Shown here piece after piece: positions 22,061-25,679 of a stretch of DNA of 25,679 bases; within the stretch, counting starts at the first letter, position 1; every line of letters begins with the position of its first letter. Under the pieces are notes generated by a model that saw only the letters and a list, made by a program, of their open reading frames with translations, searched no databases and was not told the DNA's origin. This stretch comes from VAZQ01 sp034669045 (GTDB lineage Bacteria > Pseudomonadota > Alphaproteobacteria > Rhizobiales > Xanthobacteraceae), in NCBI GenBank assembly GCA_034669045.1, contig JAXDOD010000122.1, forward strand, positions 1 through 25,679, written 5' to 3'. A program made the translations under genes and the position numbers.

Positions 22061-23125
22061 ATGGGTGATTTCCGCAGCTTCAAGACCGCCAGCCGGCTTC
22101 CGGCCGAGCCGATGCAGCCGGTCGTCGATCCCGCCGGCTGGAGCGCCGCGCAACTCGCGGACGTGGCGAACTGGAGCTATTCGGTCACCGGCCGCGATGC
22201 CGACGATCTCGCGCAGGGGATCGCCGCCTTCCGCCGCACTGGCGCGCCGCTCGTGGACGTGAGCCGGGAAAATTTTCCGCTCGGGGACTTCGCCGACGTG
22301 CTGGGCGACGTGCGGCGCGAGCTCATGGATGGGCGCGGCATCGTGATGATGCGCGGCTTCCCGCTCGAGCGCTTCGACCGCGAGGAGACCGCGATCGCCT
22401 ATCTCGGGCTCGGCTCGTACCTCGGCATCACCATGTCGCAGAACAAGCACGGTCACGTCCTCGGCCATGTGAAGGACCTCGGCGGCGATTACGGCGATCT
22501 CAACACGCGCGGCTACATGACCAATGCCGAGATGCGCTTCCACACCGACGCCTGCGACTACGTCGGCCTGCTCTGCCTGCAGACGTCGAAGTCGGGCGGC
22601 GCCAGCCGGATCGCCAGCTCGGTGACGGTCTACAACCACATGCTCGCGACGCGGCCCGATCTCGCCAAGCTGCTCACCGAGGATTTCTATCGCTCGCGCA
22701 GCGGCGAGGTGAGCCCCGGCGATCTGCCCTATTTCAAGCAGCCGATCTTCTCCTTCATCGACGGCTATTTCAGCGCCACCGGTCTCGGCGCCGCCGTCGA
22801 CAAGGCGCAAAAGCTGTCCGGCGTGCCGAAATACACGGCCGCGCAGCAGGAGGCGATCCAGCTCTACCGCCGGACCATCGACGAGACCGCGCTCGACATC
22901 GCCTTCCGGCGCGGCGACATCCAGTTCCTCAACAATTTTGTCATGCTGCATACCCGCCGCGGCTATGAGGACTGGCCGGAGGCCGCGCGCAAGCGCCACC
23001 TGCTGCGGCTGTGGCTGCGCGATTCGAACGGCCGTCCGATCCCGCAGGAGCAGCGCGAAGGCCGCTTCGGCCGCGGCGTCAACATCAAGGGCGTGGCGCG
23101 CATCGTGCCGCTCGAGGCGGCGTAA
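22061..23125 (+). CDS. TauD/TfdA-like Fe(II)/2-oxoglutarate dioxygenase
   Basis: A 354-residue enzyme. I chose ATG 22061 because GGAG lies six bases upstream (22051-22054); in-frame ATGs at 22046 and 22013 have poorer sites. Iron ligands are visible: the HxD motif in MRFHTDACDYVG (His161, Asp163) and the distal His297 in FVMLHTRRGYEDW. These are followed by KRHLLRLWL, whose arginines (Arg312/Arg316) would bind 2-oxoglutarate. RGIVMMRGFPLE (92-103) is the common N-terminal strand of the clan. Members hydroxylate organic acids, sulfonates or phenoxy-acids using O2 and 2-oxoglutarate, giving CO2 and succinate. The exact substrate is not apparent. It lies 59 bases after the Bug protein and 61 bases before the hydratase on the same strand, so an operon is likely. 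Confidence 0.92.
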   Translation: MGDFRSFKTASRLPAEPMQPVVDPAGWSAAQLADVANWSYSVTGRDADDLAQGIAAFRRTGAPLVDVSRENFPLGDFADVLGDVRRELMDGRGIVMMRGFPLERFDREETAIAYLGLGSYLGITMSQNKHGHVLGHVKDLGGDYGDLNTRGYMTNAEMRFHTDACDYVGLLCLQTSKSGGASRIASSVTVYNHMLATRPDLAKLLTEDFYRSRSGEVSPGDLPYFKQPIFSFIDGYFSATGLGAAVDKAQKLSGVPKYTAAQQEAIQLYRRTIDETALDIAFRRGDIQFLNNFVMLHTRRGYEDWPEAARKRHLLRLWLRDSNGRPIPQEQREGRFGRGVNIKGVARIVPLEAA

Positions 23126-23186
23126 TTCTGGCCGTTATTTCGGGGCCAAGCGAGCGAGAGCCCGGGGAGCGGGCTGGGGTTAATTC

Positions 23187-23999
23187 ATGACCGGCGAAAC
23201 CGTGCTCTACGAGGCCGACGGCAAGGTCGGTATCGTTACGCTCAATCGTCCCGACAAGCTCAATGCGCTCACCATGGACATGCGGCTTGCGCTCGAAGCC
23301 GTGCTCGAGCGCGCCGACGCGGACGCCTCCACCAGCGTGATCGTGCTGCGCGGGGAGGGCAGGAGCTTCTGCGTCGGCTTCGACGTCGGCGGCAGTCACG
23401 AGCGGCCGTGGCGGCACGATGCGCTCAAATATCGCGAGCGGCTGGCGACCAGCATGCGCTGCCTGATGACGCCATGGACGCTGCGCAAGCCCGTGATCGC
23501 GTCGGTCAAGGGGCACGCGCTCGGCGGCGGCTGCGAGCTTGCGATGTTCTGCGATCTCACCATCGCGGCCGACGATGCGCTGTTCGGGGAGCCCGAGGTG
23601 CTGTTCTCGCAGGTCGGGCCGGCGGTGCTGATGCCTTTCATCATCGGACACAAACGGGCGCGCGAGCTGATCTACTTCGGTGACAAGATCGACGCCAGGC
23701 GGGCGCTCGAGATCGGCATGATCAACCGCGTGGTGCCGCCGCGCGAGCTCGCCGCGGCGACGATGAAGTATGCGCGACGTCTCGCATTGATCGCGCCAGA
23801 GGCGCTCGCCGCCGCCAAGCTTGCGGTCAACCGCGGCCTCGACGCGGCGGGCTTGCGCAACGCGCTCGACGCCGGCCTCGACGTGCTGGCGCCGCTCTAC
23901 GCCGCGACGACCGAGGTCGGCAAGCAGTTCGACGAGATCAAGGCGAAGGATGGCCTCAAGGCCGCGCTCGCGTGGCGCAAGGCGCAGTTCGAGGAGTGA
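23187..23999 (+). CDS. enoyl-CoA hydratase/isomerase (crotonase family)
   Basis: A 270-residue crotonase-fold protein. The N-terminal VGIVTLNRPDKLNALTMDM (14-32) and the oxyanion-hole segments RSFCVGFDVGG (59-69) and GHALGGGCELAM (109-120) are all present. Glu117 (GGGCEL) and Glu137 (FGEPEV) match, by motif and by their 20-residue spacing, the two catalytic glutamates of rat enoyl-CoA hydratase (Glu144 and Glu164). Hydratase activity on an acyl-CoA is therefore plausible rather than only an isomerase or hydrolase role. The ATG at 23187 follows a GGGGT stretch about 8 bases upstream. It is the last gene of the plus-strand run with the Bug protein and dioxygenase, and convergent with the second UbiD gene. 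No acyl-CoA ligase is in the window. Confidence 0.93.
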   Translation: MTGETVLYEADGKVGIVTLNRPDKLNALTMDMRLALEAVLERADADASTSVIVLRGEGRSFCVGFDVGGSHERPWRHDALKYRERLATSMRCLMTPWTLRKPVIASVKGHALGGGCELAMFCDLTIAADDALFGEPEVLFSQVGPAVLMPFIIGHKRARELIYFGDKIDARRALEIGMINRVVPPRELAAATMKYARRLALIAPEALAAAKLAVNRGLDAAGLRNALDAGLDVLAPLYAATTEVGKQFDEIKAKDGLKAALAWRKAQFEE

Positions 24000-24055
24000 T
24001 CGGGCTTCTTGGCGGCCGCGAGTGAGCCGCTCCCGTGCTGCGAACGCGGCCCGAT
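23999..24055. terminator. alternative GC hairpins between convergent genes
   Basis: The 72-base gap between convergent stops holds ATCGGGC (23999-24005) with GCCCGAT (24049-24055), and GGCCGCG (24014-24020) with CGCGGCC (24045-24051). Both are perfect 7-bp pairs that share three bases and so compete. Placement fits a two-way terminator, but neither side has a T-run. Confidence 0.35.
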
Positions 24056-24071
24056 TCCTCCGCCGCTTGCC

Positions 24072-25664
24072 TCACCGCGCCGGCGGCTTGGCGGCGAACT
24101 GCGAGCCGCGCACGCACATGCGGCCGCGCGGATCCTGCCAGAGCGTCTTGGTGGCGTGCAGATGGCCGATCGCGCGCGCGACGGTGCGGAAGTCGTAGGC
24201 CGCGAAGCGCTCCGCGATATCGGTGTAGTAGAGCGGAGTCTTTTCGATGGCGGCGAGGATGTCGTTCGCGAGCGCCGCCACCTCCAGTTCGCCGGCGGCC
24301 TTGCCGGCCGCGTCGGCCTTGCCGTTGACGTAGTCATCGATCTTGGCGCGTTCCGCATAGGCATAGGTGATGCGCTCGTAGTGTTCCTTCGGGATGCCGT
24401 CCGGGATCGTGGCGTCGATGCCGACCTTGGCGCCGGTCGGCACCACGCCGAAGCCTTGCGGCAGGCTGGGGTCGAGCGGCTTGGCGCGCGCGTTCGAGAC
24501 GATCATCACGTCCTTGTCGCCCTGCACGCGCGTCGCAATGGCCCATTCCACGTCGGCCGGATCGAAAATGTCGATGTCGTCGTCGACCACGACGACGTGC
24601 TTGAGGTCCATCACCGAGAGCGCCGCCAGCAGCGCGTTCTTGGCCTCCCCCGGCTGTTTCTTGATCGAGATCACCGCGTGCCAGAAGGCGCAGCCGCCGA
24701 GCGTGACGTTGATGTCCTTGACCTGCACGCCGGCGGTGCGGAGCGCCGTGCGGATCGCCGAATAGCGCGTCGGCGCCGCCAGCCAGGTATTTTCCCAGGG
24801 CATGTGCAGGTTGTAGTAGACCGCATCCTTGCGCATCGAGATCGCCTTGATGCGAACGAGCGGGTTCCAGTGCAGGCCGCCCATCAGCCGCGTGAACTCG
24901 CCGAAGCGGCCCTCGGGGAAGGTCCAGCCGGTGGGCAGGATTTCCGCCTCCAGCACGATCTCGGCGTCGGCGATGTAGGGCACGTCGATGGTGGAGCAGG
25001 GGGCAAGGTCGACCGGCTCGCCGCGCAAGCCTCCGGCGATGGCCATCTCATCGACGCCGAGCGGCGCGCGGTAGCCCGAGCCGGTGATCTCGATCGGGTG
25101 GGTGCCGATGCTGATCGAGATCGGGCAGGGCCGCCCGGCCTCGAACGCGCGTTGCGCGAACAGCCGCATGTTGTTGGGGGTGACGATGTCGATGCCGGTG
25201 AGGTTCTTCTCCTTCACGATGAAGCGGTAGTTGCCGCTGTTCATGCCGAGCTCGGGATCGCGCGTGATCACCACGCCGGCGGTGATCATCGGTCCGCCGT
25301 CATAGATCGACGACATCGGGATCGGCAGCTTGTAGAGGTCGACATCGTCGCCGACCATCACCACCTCGCGGGTTGGCGAGGTCTTCACGTATTTGGGCGG
25401 GATCGGCTTGTTGATCGCGTTCTGAAGCTTGTCCTCGATCTCGCGATAGGTCTCGCAGCCGAGCGACATGATGGCGCGCTCGCGCGAGCGGATGATGCCG
25501 GAGACGACCGGCATGTCGTAGCCGATCACGTTGTGGAAATAGAGCGCGGTCTGGGCCTGGTCGACCAGCGTCGCGATGTGGCGGATGTCGACCGGCTGGT
25601 GCATGTCGACGAGCTCACCGGTCTGCCGAGGCCGGTCGAGGAACTGGCGGAAGTTTTCTTGCAT
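24072..25664 (-). CDS. UbiD-family prenyl-FMN-dependent decarboxylase, second copy
   Basis: A 530-residue UbiD-family protein with the ATG at 25664 and GGAG six bases upstream. The functional motifs are present: N-x4-R in MNSGNYRFIVK (Asn142, Arg147), His189 in SISIGTHPIE, AEIVLEAEILPTG (234-246), and the E-x4-E pair in PEGRFGEFTR (Glu251, Glu256). It is clearly diverged from the other UbiD in the window: the first glutamate's context is EGRFGE against EAPFGE. After the core, about 60 residues (LANDILAAIEKTPLYYTDIAERF... to the end) form a basic, helix-like extension that many UbiDs lack. It is convergent with the dioxygenase/hydratase run, and its upstream partners lie beyond the window. A catabolic role on an unsaturated or aromatic acid is likely. 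UbiX must be supplied elsewhere. Confidence 0.93.
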   Translation of the reverse strand: MQENFRQFLDRPRQTGELVDMHQPVDIRHIATLVDQAQTALYFHNVIGYDMPVVSGIIRSRERAIMSLGCETYREIEDKLQNAINKPIPPKYVKTSPTREVVMVGDDVDLYKLPIPMSSIYDGGPMITAGVVITRDPELGMNSGNYRFIVKEKNLTGIDIVTPNNMRLFAQRAFEAGRPCPISISIGTHPIEITGSGYRAPLGVDEMAIAGGLRGEPVDLAPCSTIDVPYIADAEIVLEAEILPTGWTFPEGRFGEFTRLMGGLHWNPLVRIKAISMRKDAVYYNLHMPWENTWLAAPTRYSAIRTALRTAGVQVKDINVTLGGCAFWHAVISIKKQPGEAKNALLAALSVMDLKHVVVVDDDIDIFDPADVEWAIATRVQGDKDVMIVSNARAKPLDPSLPQGFGVVPTGAKVGIDATIPDGIPKEHYERITYAYAERAKIDDYVNGKADAAGKAAGELEVAALANDILAAIEKTPLYYTDIAERFAAYDFRTVARAIGHLHATKTLWQDPRGRMCVRGSQFAAKPPAR

Positions 25665-25679
25665 GCGGGTCTCCGAGGC

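Noticed and set aside
1..25679. CRISPR array, tRNA/rRNA genes, insertion sequence ends or phage genes
   Set aside because: No regularly spaced repeats, tRNA-like cloverleaf, transposase-like protein or terminal inverted repeats were seen on either strand by eye.

Overview
The window reads as chromosomal DNA of a high-GC alphaproteobacterium, most likely Hyphomicrobiales of the Bradyrhizobium/Rhodopseudomonas/Xanthobacteraceae type. This rests on the strong G/C bias at third positions, many orphan Bug-type and NitT/TauT-type solute-binding proteins, and a 'TAGCCCGGAT...ATCCGGG' dispersed palindrome at 10017-10048 of the kind common in those genomes. I could not test the taxonomy. No RNA gene, IS element, phage gene, CRISPR array or replication origin was seen. 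I count 21 protein genes, the first cut by the window edge, and no gene-free stretch longer than about 250 bases.

Layout. (1) 1-4513, uptake and small enzymes: a 5'-truncated Bug-family binding protein followed by a cysteine-free Asp/Glu-racemase-fold protein (+); a second Bug protein (-); an alpha/beta hydrolase (+); and a NitT/TauT-like binding protein without signal peptide (-). (2) 4643-10433, a tightly packed minus-strand catabolic run, in transcription order: cupin, FAD monooxygenase, amidase, UbiD-type decarboxylase, exported NitT/TauT binding protein. The signal-less binding protein at 3587-4513 is next in line. Monooxygenase, amidase and UbiD are joined by TGAATG and TGATG junctions. 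(3) 10578-14534, a minus-strand cassette of a two-CxxCH secreted protein with DUF1588/DUF1585-like parts, a small exported protein and a Tat-exported DUF1501 protein, with a 4-base overlap and a 7-base gap. (4) 14783-17289: a membrane-anchored SGNH-like protein (+) and a GT87-like membrane glycosyltransferase (-). (5) 17381-20910: a divergent pair, an exported CxxCH/beta-propeller protein (-) and an LVIVD-repeat propeller protein with no signal peptide (+). (6) 20964-25664: Bug binding protein, TauD-like dioxygenase and enoyl-CoA hydratase (+), facing a second UbiD (-).

Working together (inference). The two enzyme sets look like scavenging pathways for aromatic or other unsaturated acids and amides. 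Binding proteins capture the substrate, the amidase or hydrolase releases acids, the monooxygenase or dioxygenase oxidises, UbiD decarboxylates and the hydratase handles CoA thioesters. No UbiX (prFMN synthase), no TctA/TctB and no ABC permease or ATPase lies here, so cofactor and membrane partners must come from elsewhere. The central part (10.6-20.9 kb) is richer in secreted redox proteins whose role I cannot name. It holds the least explained architecture in the window.
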